From positions 3,472,001-3,536,000 of the forward strand of contig NZ_CP108508.1 in assembly GCF_035917275.1 (NCBI RefSeq): a stretch of 64,000 bases of DNA. The letters are read 5' to 3'. The stretch's first letter is position 1. Each line of letters opens with the position of its first letter. Below the pieces are notes generated by a model. That model made no database searches, had not been told where the DNA came from, and saw nothing but the letters and a program-made list of their open reading frames with translations. Of this stretch, positions 42,902-52,145 are shown in pieces. The stretch comes from Streptomyces sp. NBC_01237. Its GTDB lineage: Bacteria; Actinomycetota; Actinomycetes; Streptomycetales; Streptomycetaceae. A program made the translations under genes and the position numbers.

Positions 42902-43648
42902 TCAGACCTTGTGCCGTACCCACACGTTCGGCTCGACGTAGACCGCGTACCCGTGCGCGAGCGAACAGTGCACCGGTACGAGCGCCCCCGGCACCTCCAC
43001 CGGACCGTCCGTATCGAACGGCAGCCCGGTCCACGCCCGCCACTGCGCGAGCGAACCGCTCACCGTCATCGACACCGGCGCCACCGCTTCGACGACCCCG
43101 CCCGCCCGCGCATGAACCCGCAGCCAGGGGTCGTACGGCAGCCCGTCCTCTTCCCTGGTCCGGCGCGCGTAGTCCTCCATCGGGACCGAAGCGGACAGGT
43201 GCTTGGCGCTCGGACGGACCGGGGCGACGACCTCCCCGAAGCCGAGCCGCCGGGCGTTGTCCCGCAGCGCCGCCACCATCCGGCCCGAGATCCCCTGCCC
43301 CTGGTGCCCCGTGGCCACGGTGATCTCAATGGCACTCACGGTGTCGGGCACGCGCCCGCGCCGCAGGTCGGAGAACGCCCACAGCAGCACCTGGTCCCAA
43401 CCGCCGGCGGGCAGTTCACCGCGCCCGGGGCCGCCCAGTTCGAACGGAACGCTGTACGCACGGGCGACCACGGCACCGTCGGGGTCGGTGGCCACGAGCA
43501 CGTACTCCGGGAACTCGACCGCGATGCGCGGGAAGTTCGCCCAGCCGACCAGGTCCTCCAGGACGAACTCGGGCCAGGTGTCGGGCATCGCGTTCATGGG
43601 GCCGGCGAGCTCGGGGCGCGCGGCGAGGGTGGTGATGATCAACTCCAT
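42902..43648 (-). CDS. GNAT-type N-acetyltransferase
   Basis: This 248-residue protein shows the acetyl-CoA-binding core of GNAT enzymes: VSAIEITVATGHQGQGISGRMVAALRDNARRLGFGEVVAPV, with the Gln/Gly-x-Gly loop QGQGISG. The C-terminal part is longer than in simple GNATs and has PYDPWLRVHARAGG, a pattern found in one Streptomyces group. The substrate is unknown. The ATG at 43648 is followed by a clean start of the fold. Confidence 0.82.
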   Translation of the reverse strand: MELIITTLAARPELAGPMNAMPDTWPEFVLEDLVGWANFPRIAVEFPEYVLVATDPDGAVVARAYSVPFELGGPGRGELPAGGWDQVLLWAFSDLRRGRVPDTVSAIEITVATGHQGQGISGRMVAALRDNARRLGFGEVVAPVRPSAKHLSASVPMEDYARRTREEDGLPYDPWLRVHARAGGVVEAVAPVSMTVSGSLAQWRAWTGLPFDTDGPVEVPGALVPVHCSLAHGYAVYVEPNVWVRHKV

Positions 43649-43725
43649 ATCGCCGACAGTAAGCGGTACACCTGCGGCACAACCACCCGTTTTCGGCGCC
43701 CCGGCAGTCCCGGGACCGGCTGTCG

Positions 43726-44505
43726 TCAGCCGCCGCACTGGGTGAGCATGGCCTGTTTGTCTGCGGTGGTGACCGGCAGTTCGTACTTCAGCGAGACCTG
43801 CGCGAACCGCACCGCGTACGAACAGCGGACCGGCTTGTACGGCGGCAGCCAGGAGGCGGGGCCCGAGTCGCGCTTGGCGTTGTTGGCGGGGCCGTCCACC
43901 GGGATGAGGTTGAGCGGATCGTTGGCGATCCGCTGCCTCTTCGCCTCGTCCCAGCGGGCGGCGCCCATCTGCCAGTCGTAGGACAGCGGCATCACATGGT
44001 CTATCTGCACCTTGGTGGCCTGCTGCTTGCGCCAGGCGATGGTCGACCCGGTGTACGGGTCCTTGAGGGTCATGGAGATGACCACGCAGTCGGAGCCCGA
44101 GCGGTGCTCTATGTCCTTGCCGTCGCGGGCGAGCAGGTCGTTGCGGGTGTCGCAGCCGTTGCGGGAGAGCGGAATGCCGTCGACCGAGTCCTTCCACGCA
44201 TAGCCGAACTTGTCGCGCTCGTACCCGGTCCTGGGGCCGCGCCCCTTGGTGGCCACCTGCTCGATGACCTTGCGGGCGGCCGCCCGGTCCGCGTCGGTGG
44301 TGAGGGGTGCAAGACCCGGCTTCGTACCGTCGGGGTTGTCGAGCGGGCTGGCCCCGAAGCCGCCCGCCGACTGCCCGCTCCCACCCGAACCGCCGCCCGA
44401 ACCGCCATCGGCCGCAAGGTCGTCGGGGTCGCACCCGGCCAGGGCCAGCACGGCCACCGCGCTCAGTACGGGCAACACCACTCGGTATGTACGGGGAGAT
44501 ATCAC
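43726..44505 (-). CDS. Secreted lipoprotein HNH nuclease (DUF1524/GmrSD C-terminal-like)
   Basis: This 259-residue protein has a lipobox (VLALAGC, Cys about residue 25), a Gly/Ser-rich linker, and a C-terminal HNH-family nuclease domain. The His-metal motif is VQIDHVMPLSYDWQMGAARW, followed by NDPLNLIPVDGPANNAKRD and ASWLPP. Four Cys suggest disulfides, in keeping with an extracellular location. Such nucleases are widespread in Streptomyces and may use extracellular DNA for nutrition or development. A truncated relative lies in the prophage at 5590-5827. Confidence 0.87.
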   Translation of the reverse strand: MISPRTYRVVLPVLSAVAVLALAGCDPDDLAADGGSGGGSGGSGQSAGGFGASPLDNPDGTKPGLAPLTTDADRAAARKVIEQVATKGRGPRTGYERDKFGYAWKDSVDGIPLSRNGCDTRNDLLARDGKDIEHRSGSDCVVISMTLKDPYTGSTIAWRKQQATKVQIDHVMPLSYDWQMGAARWDEAKRQRIANDPLNLIPVDGPANNAKRDSGPASWLPPYKPVRCSYAVRFAQVSLKYELPVTTADKQAMLTQCGG

Positions 44506-44626
44506 GCGTAGCCATCCTGACGGGGAGAAAGCCGAACCCGGGAATCCTATGGACCTCTTCCCCGCCGACGCGCACTCATGACGACGGTTCGGTCAGGATG
44601 CGTCCCGAATCACATCTCCCCCGTGC

Positions 44627-44740
44627 GCTCACACCTTCCCCGCGCGCTCACATCCCCAGCGTGCTCGCATCTCCCCGGCCGCTCGCATCTCCCTGCCGCC
44701 CCCCTCTCCCTGCCGCGCCCCTCTCCCCGCCCGCTCACAC
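44627..44740. repeat. Degenerate tandem repeat, CGCTCGCATCTCCC-like unit
   Basis: About seven imperfect copies of a 14 to 18-base unit (GCTCACATCCCC, GCTCGCATCTCCCC, CCCCTCTCCCTGCC) lie just after the stop of the minus-strand gene ending at 44735. Confidence 0.55.
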
Positions 44741-45601
44741 CTTGCCGATGCCCAGGGTGTTCTCGGCCGGGAGCAGCCCGCTGCCGAGCGTCGTCACCCA
44801 CAGCGGCTCCAGCAGCGCGACGAGACGGACCCGCACCTCCCCACCGAGGGCCCTCCAGGGCTCGGCGGCCAGTTCGTCGGTACGCCGCTCGACTCGCGCC
44901 CGCAGCGCCCGGCCGGCCTCGGTGGCCGTCCCGTCCGGCTCCAACAGACCGCGGGCTTCGAGCCGCTGACGGGCCGCCGTCCACTCCCCCGCACTCCATC
45001 CCCGGCTCTCGAACGTCTCCGGGCTCGCCGCGCCCACGGCGGCGAAGGACACCAGGCACTCGACCGGGTCGAGACCCGCCTCCACCAGCGCCCGGAGGTG
45101 CCCGTCACCCCGGTGCTCGCGCAGGATCGTCGCGGCGTGCCAGAGCGCGAGATGCGGGGCGTCCGGCCAGGGCAGGGCCGCGTTGGCCGCCGCCAGCGGG
45201 CGCCCGTCCACCTCGGCGGACAGCGCGGCCCGCCGGGCCGACTCGGCCGCCGCCGCGAACTCCGGCCCGTCGAGCCGATCCCCGAACAGCGTCCGGTACG
45301 CACGGTCGACCGCCCGCAGCCGGGCCGCGAGCACCGCACCGGGCTCCGCGACGGACCAGACGGCGGGTACGAAGTCGCGCACCATGTCCGGGCTGTAGCT
45401 GTAGAAGGTTTCGGTGACCCTGTCCGCACCGGCCGCCCCGAGCGGTGCCGCACGCCAGGCGAAGTAGCTCGGCCAGCGGTCCTCGGTGCCGTATCCGAGG
45501 GCGGCGGCCTCCTCGAAGGCCTCCGGCGCGTAGTAGAGGACGGCGTGCAACGGTTCCAGCAGATGCCACATCTGACGTACGGGTCCCAGGTCCTCGGACA
45601 T
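44735..45601 (-). CDS. SCO6745-family protein
   Basis: This 288-residue, mostly helical protein resembles the SCO6745 family of actinobacteria: an N-terminal LGPVRQMWHLLEPLHAVLYYAPEAFEEAAALGY, repeated in the second half as APHLALWHAATILREHRGDGHLRALVEAGL, then a C-terminal winged-helix-like part. The fold suggests a duplicated MarR/DinB-like helical bundle. Its biochemical role is unknown. It is divergent from a tetR gene with a perfect palindrome between them, so the TetR protein probably controls it. Confidence 0.75.
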   Translation of the reverse strand: MSEDLGPVRQMWHLLEPLHAVLYYAPEAFEEAAALGYGTEDRWPSYFAWRAAPLGAAGADRVTETFYSYSPDMVRDFVPAVWSVAEPGAVLAARLRAVDRAYRTLFGDRLDGPEFAAAAESARRAALSAEVDGRPLAAANAALPWPDAPHLALWHAATILREHRGDGHLRALVEAGLDPVECLVSFAAVGAASPETFESRGWSAGEWTAARQRLEARGLLEPDGTATEAGRALRARVERRTDELAAEPWRALGGEVRVRLVALLEPLWVTTLGSGLLPAENTLGIGKV

Positions 45602-45659
45602 GTCCGCACCTTCCGTAGTTCTCGGCACCCGGCCACCGGCCAGGCATCCAGTCCCGCAT

Positions 45660-45674
45660 CTAGTCAGTGACTAG
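45660..45674. promoter_or_regulatory. Palindromic TetR operator
   Basis: CTAGTCA-G-TGACTAG is a perfect 15-base dyad in the divergent promoter of the SCO6745-like and tetR genes. A partial second copy (TTGTCAATGCCTAG) lies at about 45713-45726, overlapping the likely tetR promoter, which fits autoregulation. Confidence 0.7.
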
Positions 45675-45746
45675 ATCAAGCGACACCCCCAGAGTGCGCC
45701 TCGCCGATGAACTTGTCAATGCCTAGATTCCGCGTACGGTGCTGGC

Positions 45747-46328
45747 ATGAGCAGCGAACGCACCTATCACCACGGCGACCTGCGGCGCGCCATCCTGACC
45801 GCAGCCCTGGACGTCATCGCCACCGACGGCCCCGCCGCCCTGAGCCTGCGCGACCTGGCCCGCCGGGCGGGCGTCTCGCACGCCGCCCCGGCCCACCACT
45901 TCAAGGACCGCACCGGCCTGCTCACCGCGATCGCCACGGAGGGGTACGGCCTGTTCGCGGACGCCCTGGCCGCCGCGCCGGACCTCCAGGAGCGGGGTGT
46001 GCGGTACGTGCGGTTCGCGACGGAGCACCCCGCGCACTTCCAGGTGATGTTCCAGCCGGACCTCTACCGCACCGACGCCCCGGACCTGCTCGCGGCAAAG
46101 GCCCGCGCCACCGAGGCACTGACCGAAGGCATCGCCGGGCTCCCCTCGTCGGGCCGGGGCGAGGACCCCCGGCTCGCGGGCGTGGCCGCCTGGTCCCTGG
46201 CCCACGGCTTCGCGACGTTGCTGCTCAGCGGCAACCTGACCGGCCCGACGGGCAACCAGCACCCGGAGGAGGTCTTCCGCGCCCTGACGGAGCTGCTGTT
46301 CGTTCCCGCGTCGACCGTGGACGAATAG
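45747..46328 (+). CDS. TetR-family transcriptional regulator
   Basis: This 193-residue regulator has an N-terminal helix-turn-helix (HGDLRRAILTAALDVIATDGPAALSLRDLARRAGVSHAAPAHHFKDRTGLLTAIA) and a C-terminal TetR_C-type ligand domain (FATEHPAHFQVMFQPDLYR, found in the WHG-domain group). It likely represses the divergent SCO6745-like gene and itself through the palindrome at 45660. The ligand is unknown. Confidence 0.9.
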   Translation: MSSERTYHHGDLRRAILTAALDVIATDGPAALSLRDLARRAGVSHAAPAHHFKDRTGLLTAIATEGYGLFADALAAAPDLQERGVRYVRFATEHPAHFQVMFQPDLYRTDAPDLLAAKARATEALTEGIAGLPSSGRGEDPRLAGVAAWSLAHGFATLLLSGNLTGPTGNQHPEEVFRALTELLFVPASTVDE

Positions 46329-46370
46329 CCGCCCCGAGCACCCTCACCCGGATACGAACGGGCTCGGCGA

Positions 46371-46411
46371 CCGTCGCCCCCGTCCGCCGGCGCGGCGGAC
46401 GGGGGCGACGG
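46371..46411. terminator. Perfect 18-bp bidirectional terminator
   Basis: CCGTCGCCCCCGTCCGCC and its exact complement are separated by GGCGC. It lies between the convergent tetR and UTRA genes. Confidence 0.85.
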
Positions 46412-46435
46412 CATCCGCCTCCGTTCCGGGCGCAG

Positions 46436-46978
46436 TCATCCGATCCCGATCTCGTAGCGCAACTGCCCGCGTCGCGGCACCATGACCATCACATCGACCT
46501 GAATCGCCCGGTCGCCGTCGTCCAGGGTGAGTCGCGTCAGCTCCAGCACGGGCTGCCCCGCTTCCAGCGCGAGGCCGGCCCGCTCGCTCCCGGTCGGCAT
46601 ACGGGCGGTCACGTCCTCCCGGGCCCGCACGCCGACGTGCCCCAGCTCGGCGAGGAGACGGACGGCACCGCCCCGGATCCTGCTCACCCCGGCCAGACCC
46701 GTCCCCCTGGCGATCTCCAAGGGGTAGTACGTATCCGTCAACTCACAGGGCTCGCCGTCGAGGTACATGACCCGGCGGCGCGCGATGACGCGTTGCCCGT
46801 GAGCGATCCCGAAGAGATCCGCCACGGGCTCCGGTGCGACCACCTCCCCCGCCTCGACAACGCGCTGGCTGCCACGGCGCCCCGCGGCCGCCGCCTCGGC
46901 ACCCCAGGCGTCACCACCGCCTGCGCCGGACGGGTCCAGATACCGCGCCGAGGTGCTCACTCGCCCACTGTCACCCAT
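46436..46978 (-). CDS. Stand-alone UTRA-domain protein (GntR sensor without HTH)
   Basis: This 180-residue protein contains the ligand-binding half of HutC-type GntR regulators: RRVMYLDGEPCELTDTYYPLEIARGT, AVRLLAELGHVGVRAREDVTARMPT, and VLELTRLTLDDGDRAIQVDVMVM. The N-terminal ~40 residues (GRVSTSARYLDP...) do not form the usual winged helix, and no upstream frame supplies one. Similar short UTRA proteins recur in Streptomyces, so this is not a simple truncation. It may bind a small ligand and modulate a partner regulator; this is inference. Confidence 0.75.
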   Translation of the reverse strand: MGDSGRVSTSARYLDPSGAGGGDAWGAEAAAAGRRGSQRVVEAGEVVAPEPVADLFGIAHGQRVIARRRVMYLDGEPCELTDTYYPLEIARGTGLAGVSRIRGGAVRLLAELGHVGVRAREDVTARMPTGSERAGLALEAGQPVLELTRLTLDDGDRAIQVDVMVMVPRRGQLRYEIGIG

Positions 46979-47000
46979 GTTCCCTCCCCCGCGGCCGGCC

Positions 47001-50000
47001 CTACGACCCCAGGATCGTCGTCAGGAACTCCCCGGTCCACGAGAGCAGTTCGCGGCCCACCACCGGCTTGCCGCCGATCCTGCCCGCCGTGGGGCGGGGG
47101 ACCAGGATCTGGTGGGCGGCCGGTTTGATGACCGTCTTCGGGTGGAGCCGCTTCAGGCGCAGCTCCTGCGACTCGCGCAGTTCCACCGGGGCGAAGCGGA
47201 TGTTCGAGCCCTGGAGGACGATCTCGCCGACTCCGCAGGCGCGGGCCAGCATGCGCAGGCCGGCGACCAGGAGGAGGTTCTCGACCGGTTCGGGGAGCTT
47301 GCCGTAGCGGTCGGTGAGTTCCTCGCGGACCGCCCTGATGTCTTCCTCCGTGTTGGCGGAGGCGATGGCGCGGTACGCCTGGAGGCGCAGCCGCTCGCCG
47401 GGGGCGTAGTCGTGCGGGACGTGGGCGTCGACCGGGAGCTCGATCTTGACCTCCAGCGGCGGCTCCTCCTGCTCGCCGCCCTCCATCTGGGCCCGGTAGT
47501 CGGCGACCGCCTCGCCGACCATGCGGACGTACAGGTCGAAGCCGACGCCCGCGATGTGGCCGGACTGTTCGCCGCCCAGGAGGTTGCCCGCGCCGCGGAT
47601 TTCGAGGTCCTTCATCGCCACGTACATGCCCGCGCCCATCTCGGTGTGCTGGGCGATCGTGGCGAGTCGCTCGTGGGCCGTTTCGGTGAGGGGCTTCTCC
47701 GGGGGGTACAGGAAGTAGGCGTAGCCGCGGTCGCGGCCCCGGCCCACCCGGCCGCGCAGCTGGTGGAGCTGGGAGAGGCCGAAGTTGTCGCCGCGCTCCA
47801 CGATCAGGGTGTTGGCGTTGGAGATGTCGATGCCCGACTCGACGATCGTCGTGGAGACCAGGACGTCGAACTTCTTCTCCCAGAAGTCCACCACCACCTG
47901 CTCCAGGGCCTGTTCCGACATCTGGCCGTGCGCCGTGGCGATCCGGGCCTCGGGAACGATCTCGCGGAGCCTGGCGGCCGCCCGGTCGATGGACTCGACG
48001 CGGTTGTGGATGTAGAAGACCTGGCCCTCGCGCAGCAGTTCGCGCCGGATGGCGGCGCCGATCTGCTTCTCCTCGTACGGGCCGACGAAGGTCAGCACCG
48101 GGTGCCGCTCCTCCGGCGGGGTGGTGATCGTGGACATCTCGCGGATGCCCGTCACGGCCATTTCGAGCGTACGGGGGATGGGGGTCGCGGACATCGTCAG
48201 CACGTCGACGTTGGCGCGGAGCTTCTTCAGCTGCTCCTTGTGCTCGACGCCGAAGCGCTGCTCCTCGTCGACGATGACCAGCCCGAGGTCCTTGAACTTC
48301 GTGTCGGCGGAGAACAGCCGGTGCGTCCCGATGACGAGGTCGACGGCTCCGTCCTTCAGCCCCTCCAGGGTCGCCCTCGACTCGGTCTCCGACTGGAACC
48401 GGCTCAACGCCCGTACATTGACCGGGAACTGGGAGTAGCGCTCGGTGAAGGTGCCGTAGTGCTGCTGGACGAGGAGCGTGGTGGGCACGAGGACGGCCAC
48501 CTGCTTGCCGTCCTGGACCGCCTTGAAGGCCGCCCGGACCGCGATCTCCGTCTTGCCGTAACCCACGTCGCCGCAGATCAGACGGTCCATCGGAACCGTC
48601 TTCTCCATGTCCTCCTTGACCTCGGCGATCGTGGACAGCTGGTCGGGCGTCTCCGCGTACGGGAAGGCGTCCTCCAGCTCGCGCTGCCAGGGGGTGTCCG
48701 CGCCGAACGCGTGGCCGGGGGCCGCCATCCGGGCCGAGTACAGCTTGATCAGGTCGGCGGCGATCTCCTTCACCGCCTTCTTGGCGCGCTGCTTGGTCTT
48801 GGTCCAGTCGGCGCCGCCGAGCCGGTGCAGGGTGGGCGCCTCGCCGCCGACGTACTTGGTGACCTGCTCCAGCTGGTCCGTCGGGATGTAGAGGCGGTCC
48901 CCCGGCTGCCCGCGCTTGGCGGGGGCGTACTCGACCAGGAGGTATTCGCGGGTGGCGCCCTGGACGGTGCGCTGCACCATCTCCACGTACCGGCCGACGC
49001 CGTGCTGCTCGTGGACGATGTAGTCGCCCGCCTCCAGCGTCAGCGGGTCGATGGTCTTCCTGCGGCGGGCCGGCATCCGGCCCAGGTCCTTGGTGGCGGT
49101 GCGCTGGCCGGTCAGGTCCGTCTCGGTCAGCACGGCGAGCCGGAGCGCCGGGTCCACGAAGCCGTGGTCGATGGCCCCGCAGGAGACATGGACGACCGAG
49201 GGAGAGATCTCCGCCAGGTCCGGGTCCAGACGGGCCGGGATGCCCTCGCCGCCCAGCACCTCGACGGTACGGCTGGCGAGGCCCTGGCCCTCGGTGACGT
49301 ACACCGTCCTCCAGCCGTCGGCCAGCCAGCCCTTGGTGTCGGCCAGCGCCCGCGCGGTGTCGCCGCGGTACGACTCCGGGGCGTGCATCCCGAGCTTGAG
49401 GGTGTCCTCGTCCAGCTCGTCGTCGGCCGCGAACGGGGAGAGGGACCACCACATCATCGAGAGCTCGCGGGCCCGGTCCCGGACGTCCGCGATGCCCCAC
49501 AGCGAGGCCGCGCCCACGTCGATCGGGGCCTCGCCGCCGCCCGCCGTCGCCGCCCACGACGCCTGGAGGAACTCCTGGCTGGTGGCGACCAGGTCGGCGG
49601 CCCGGGTACGGACCCGCTCCGGGTCGCAGACCAGCGCCATGGAGTCCTTCGGCAGGACGTCGAGCAGCAGCTCCATGTCGTCCACCAGCACCGGGGCGAG
49701 GGACTCCATGCCCTCGACGGCGATCCCCTCGGCGATCTTCCCCAGCAGTTCGCCCAGCTCGGGGTGGGCCTCGGCGAGGACCGCGGCCCGCTCCCGCACC
49801 TCGTCGGTGAGCAGCAGCTCCCGGCAGGGCGCCGCCCACAGGCCGTGTTCGGCGACCTCCAGCGAACGCTGGTCGGCGATCTTGAAGTAACGGATCTCCT
49901 CGACGTCGTCGCCCCAGAACTCCACCCGGAGGGGGTGCTCCTCGGTCGGCGGGAAAACGTCCAGAATTCCCCCTCGTACGGCGAACTCACCACGCTTCTC

Positions 50001-50531
50001 GACCAGTTCGACCCGGGAGTACGCGGCTGCCGCGAGGGCCTCGACGATCTCGCCCAGATCGGCGTTCTGCCCGCTGGTCAGTGACACCGGCTCCAGGTCG
50101 CCGAGCCCCTTGACCTGCGGTTGCAGTACGGAACGGACCGGGGCGACGACCACGCTGACGGGCCCCGTCTCCGGGTCGTCCGCCCGCGGGTGGGCGAGGC
50201 GGCGCAGCACGGCGAGGCGGCGGCCCACGGTGTCCGAGCGCGGCGAGAGCCGCTCGTGGGGCAGGGTCTCCCAGGACGGGAACTCCGCGACGGTGTCCGG
50301 CGGCAGCAGGGTGCGCAGCGCGGCCGCCAGGTCCTCGGCCTCGCGGCCGGTCGCGGTGACGGCCAGCACGGTCCGGCCGGTCTGCCGGGCCAGGGCCGCC
50401 ACGGCGAAGGGGCGGGAGGCGGGCGGCCCCACCAGGTCGACATGCATACGGTGGCCGTCCGCGGCGGCCTTCACCGCTTCGGCGAGAGCCGGGTCACGTA
50501 CGACGACATCCAGCAGACCGTGCAGGCTCAT
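47001..50531 (-). CDS. mfd: Transcription-repair coupling factor Mfd
   Basis: This 1176-residue ATP-dependent translocase removes RNA polymerase stalled at DNA damage and recruits UvrA. A UvrB-like N-terminal part (AFPSWETLPHERLSP, GGILDVFPPTEEHPLRVEFWGDDVEEIR) is followed by the RNA-polymerase-interacting domain (YIVHEQHGVGRYVEM). The RecG-like helicase then shows MDRLICGDVGYGKTEIAVRAAFKA (Walker A), DEEQRFG (DEEQ box), MSATPIPRTL, and GRVGRGRDRGYAYF. A C-terminal TRCF domain completes the usual length. The ATG at 50531 begins the conserved MSLHGLLD. Confidence 0.97.
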   Translation of the reverse strand: MSLHGLLDVVVRDPALAEAVKAAADGHRMHVDLVGPPASRPFAVAALARQTGRTVLAVTATGREAEDLAAALRTLLPPDTVAEFPSWETLPHERLSPRSDTVGRRLAVLRRLAHPRADDPETGPVSVVVAPVRSVLQPQVKGLGDLEPVSLTSGQNADLGEIVEALAAAAYSRVELVEKRGEFAVRGGILDVFPPTEEHPLRVEFWGDDVEEIRYFKIADQRSLEVAEHGLWAAPCRELLLTDEVRERAAVLAEAHPELGELLGKIAEGIAVEGMESLAPVLVDDMELLLDVLPKDSMALVCDPERVRTRAADLVATSQEFLQASWAATAGGGEAPIDVGAASLWGIADVRDRARELSMMWWSLSPFAADDELDEDTLKLGMHAPESYRGDTARALADTKGWLADGWRTVYVTEGQGLASRTVEVLGGEGIPARLDPDLAEISPSVVHVSCGAIDHGFVDPALRLAVLTETDLTGQRTATKDLGRMPARRRKTIDPLTLEAGDYIVHEQHGVGRYVEMVQRTVQGATREYLLVEYAPAKRGQPGDRLYIPTDQLEQVTKYVGGEAPTLHRLGGADWTKTKQRAKKAVKEIAADLIKLYSARMAAPGHAFGADTPWQRELEDAFPYAETPDQLSTIAEVKEDMEKTVPMDRLICGDVGYGKTEIAVRAAFKAVQDGKQVAVLVPTTLLVQQHYGTFTERYSQFPVNVRALSRFQSETESRATLEGLKDGAVDLVIGTHRLFSADTKFKDLGLVIVDEEQRFGVEHKEQLKKLRANVDVLTMSATPIPRTLEMAVTGIREMSTITTPPEERHPVLTFVGPYEEKQIGAAIRRELLREGQVFYIHNRVESIDRAAARLREIVPEARIATAHGQMSEQALEQVVVDFWEKKFDVLVSTTIVESGIDISNANTLIVERGDNFGLSQLHQLRGRVGRGRDRGYAYFLYPPEKPLTETAHERLATIAQHTEMGAGMYVAMKDLEIRGAGNLLGGEQSGHIAGVGFDLYVRMVGEAVADYRAQMEGGEQEEPPLEVKIELPVDAHVPHDYAPGERLRLQAYRAIASANTEEDIRAVREELTDRYGKLPEPVENLLLVAGLRMLARACGVGEIVLQGSNIRFAPVELRESQELRLKRLHPKTVIKPAAHQILVPRPTAGRIGGKPVVGRELLSWTGEFLTTILGS

Positions 50532-51012
50532 GAAGGGCTTCCGTCCGGGGTAATGAGGGTTCGCTGACAGCCGGCTGCTGCCAGGGGCAACGCGAAGGGC
50601 CCGACACGCGTCCTGGGGCGCCCGCCGGATCAGCCGATCCGGGCCACGCCCCCCAGCGGGCCGGGGGTTCCAGACTACGACCCGACGGTGACAGCCGCGT
50701 GCCCGGCGAAACGCCGGGGCGCCGCCACCGGCCGGAAGCCGCCCGTCGCGCCATCCGTGCCGCTCATCGCCGGTCGCACACCGTTCGTCTCCCATCCGCA
50801 CACAGTTGTGTCCGGGATCCTCACAGGAGTGATCCCACCGTCTAGTCTTTGCCCGACCATTGCACAAACAGCTGTCCGGGCAGCACCACGGACAGCGCGG
50901 CACGGCCGGCAGGACGCGTAGCAGTAGGGCAACGGGAAGCAGTCGTCGACCAGCACCGCAGGGCGATCCCCGGCGGCGCGCGGCCACACAGCACCAGGTA
51001 GCGGGGGCGTAC
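50532..51012. other. Gene-free interval between mfd and the cluster regulator
   Basis: No gene is supported here. Features of interest are two TGACAGC half-sites (GCTGACAGC near 50563 and GGTGACAGC at 50687-50695) like those before the RiPP precursor, and an inverted GGGATC/GATCCC pair at 50814-50836. The region should contain divergent promoters of mfd and the regulator. Confidence 0.4.
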
Positions 51013-52011
51013 GTGGGCGAGAACGAGATGTCCGTATTCGGGGTTTCCGAGGCCGAGGAAGAGATCTACCGGCACTTCCTGCGCAATCCCGGCACCGCCA
51101 CCGACGATCTTCATCTGCTGCTGCACTCCGGGCCCGAGGTGGCCCGCGCCTGCATCGACCGGCTCCAGGAGCTGGGGCTGCTCCATCCGGACGGCGCCGA
51201 CCTGCGGATCTTCCCGACCGACCCCGAGGTCGCGCTGACCCGGCTGGTCGACTTACGGCTGCACGCCCTGCACCAGGAACTCCAGCGCGTCACCCGGTCC
51301 CGGCACGTCATCGACGGTCTACGCGCGGAGCAGGGGGCCCGGACGCCCCCGCCGCAGGGCATCGAGCAACTGGAGGGGCTCGCGCAGATACGTAACCGGA
51401 TCGACGATCTCGCCTTCTTCGCCCGGGACGAGATCCTCTCCGTGGAGCCGTACACCAAGCTGTCGCCCGAGAACATCGCCCGCTCCCGGCCACTGGACCT
51501 GCGCTGTCTGCGCCGCGGGGTCCGGATCCGCAACGTCGTCGCCAGGACCGCGCTCGACGATCCGCCCACGGCCGCGTATCTGCGGGAGCTGGCCGCGCAC
51601 GGGGCGGCGATCCGGGTGACGTCGGAGACCGCGGAACGGCTCCTCGTCTACGACCGCAGAGCCGCGCTCGTCCCGCTGGACCCGCGCAACACCGCACGGG
51701 GCGCCCTGCTCGCCCACCGCAGCGGTCTCGTCTCCAACATCATCGCCCTGTTCGAGAAGATCTGGGACGCGGCCGAGGAGCTCGCACCGGCGGGCTCCAC
51801 CCACGACACCGCGGCGGGCACCGGGCTCTCCGGCATCGAGCAGCGGGTGCTGGTGTCGATGTGCACGGCGGGCAAGGACGAGTCGGGCGCGCGTGAGCTG
51901 GGCGTGTCGGTACGGACCTACCGGCGGCATGTCGCCGACCTGATGCAGACACTCGGCGCGACGAGCCGGGCCCAGGCCGCCCTGCGGGCACGGGAGCGCG
52001 GCTGGATCTGA
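51013..52011 (+). CDS. TrmB/LuxR-type regulator with TTA codon, likely RiPP cluster activator
   Basis: This 332-residue protein has an N-terminal TrmB-like winged helix (SEAEEEIYRHFLRNPGTATDDLHLLL ... ACIDRLQELGLL). A PLD-like sensor part follows (RSRPLDLRCLRRGVRIRNVVARTAL through LLVYDRRAALVPLD). A C-terminal LuxR HTH (GIEQRVLVSMCTAGKDESGARELGVSVRTYRRHVADLMQTLGA) closes it. Codon 81 is TTA (51253-51255), so it should need bldA. I favour the GTG at 51013 with GGGGG upstream; the ATG at 51028 is an alternative. It is the nearest regulator to the RiPP genes and the likely reader of the dyad at 53738. Confidence 0.82.
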   Translation: MGENEMSVFGVSEAEEEIYRHFLRNPGTATDDLHLLLHSGPEVARACIDRLQELGLLHPDGADLRIFPTDPEVALTRLVDLRLHALHQELQRVTRSRHVIDGLRAEQGARTPPPQGIEQLEGLAQIRNRIDDLAFFARDEILSVEPYTKLSPENIARSRPLDLRCLRRGVRIRNVVARTALDDPPTAAYLRELAAHGAAIRVTSETAERLLVYDRRAALVPLDPRNTARGALLAHRSGLVSNIIALFEKIWDAAEELAPAGSTHDTAAGTGLSGIEQRVLVSMCTAGKDESGARELGVSVRTYRRHVADLMQTLGATSRAQAALRARERGWI

Positions 52012-52112
52012 GGAGGGGAGGAAGGGGAAGAGGGGGCGCGGCGGGGCGCGGCGCCGGGGAACCTCTCCCGCCCGAGCCGAGCCCGGTCGACCCCGGCAGG
52101 ACCCAGCGCCCA

Positions 52113-52142
52113 GCACCGGCACCGGCACCGGCACCGGCACCG
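52113..52142. repeat. Six-base microsatellite (GCACCG)n
   Basis: Five exact head-to-tail copies of GCACCG lie just after the regulator gene and before the stop of the minus-strand small gene. Confidence 0.8.
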
Positions 52143-52145
52143 AGG

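Noticed and set aside
46953..50084. 1043-codon plus-strand frame opposite mfd
   Set aside because: It is entirely antisense to Mfd, with no domain pattern in its product.
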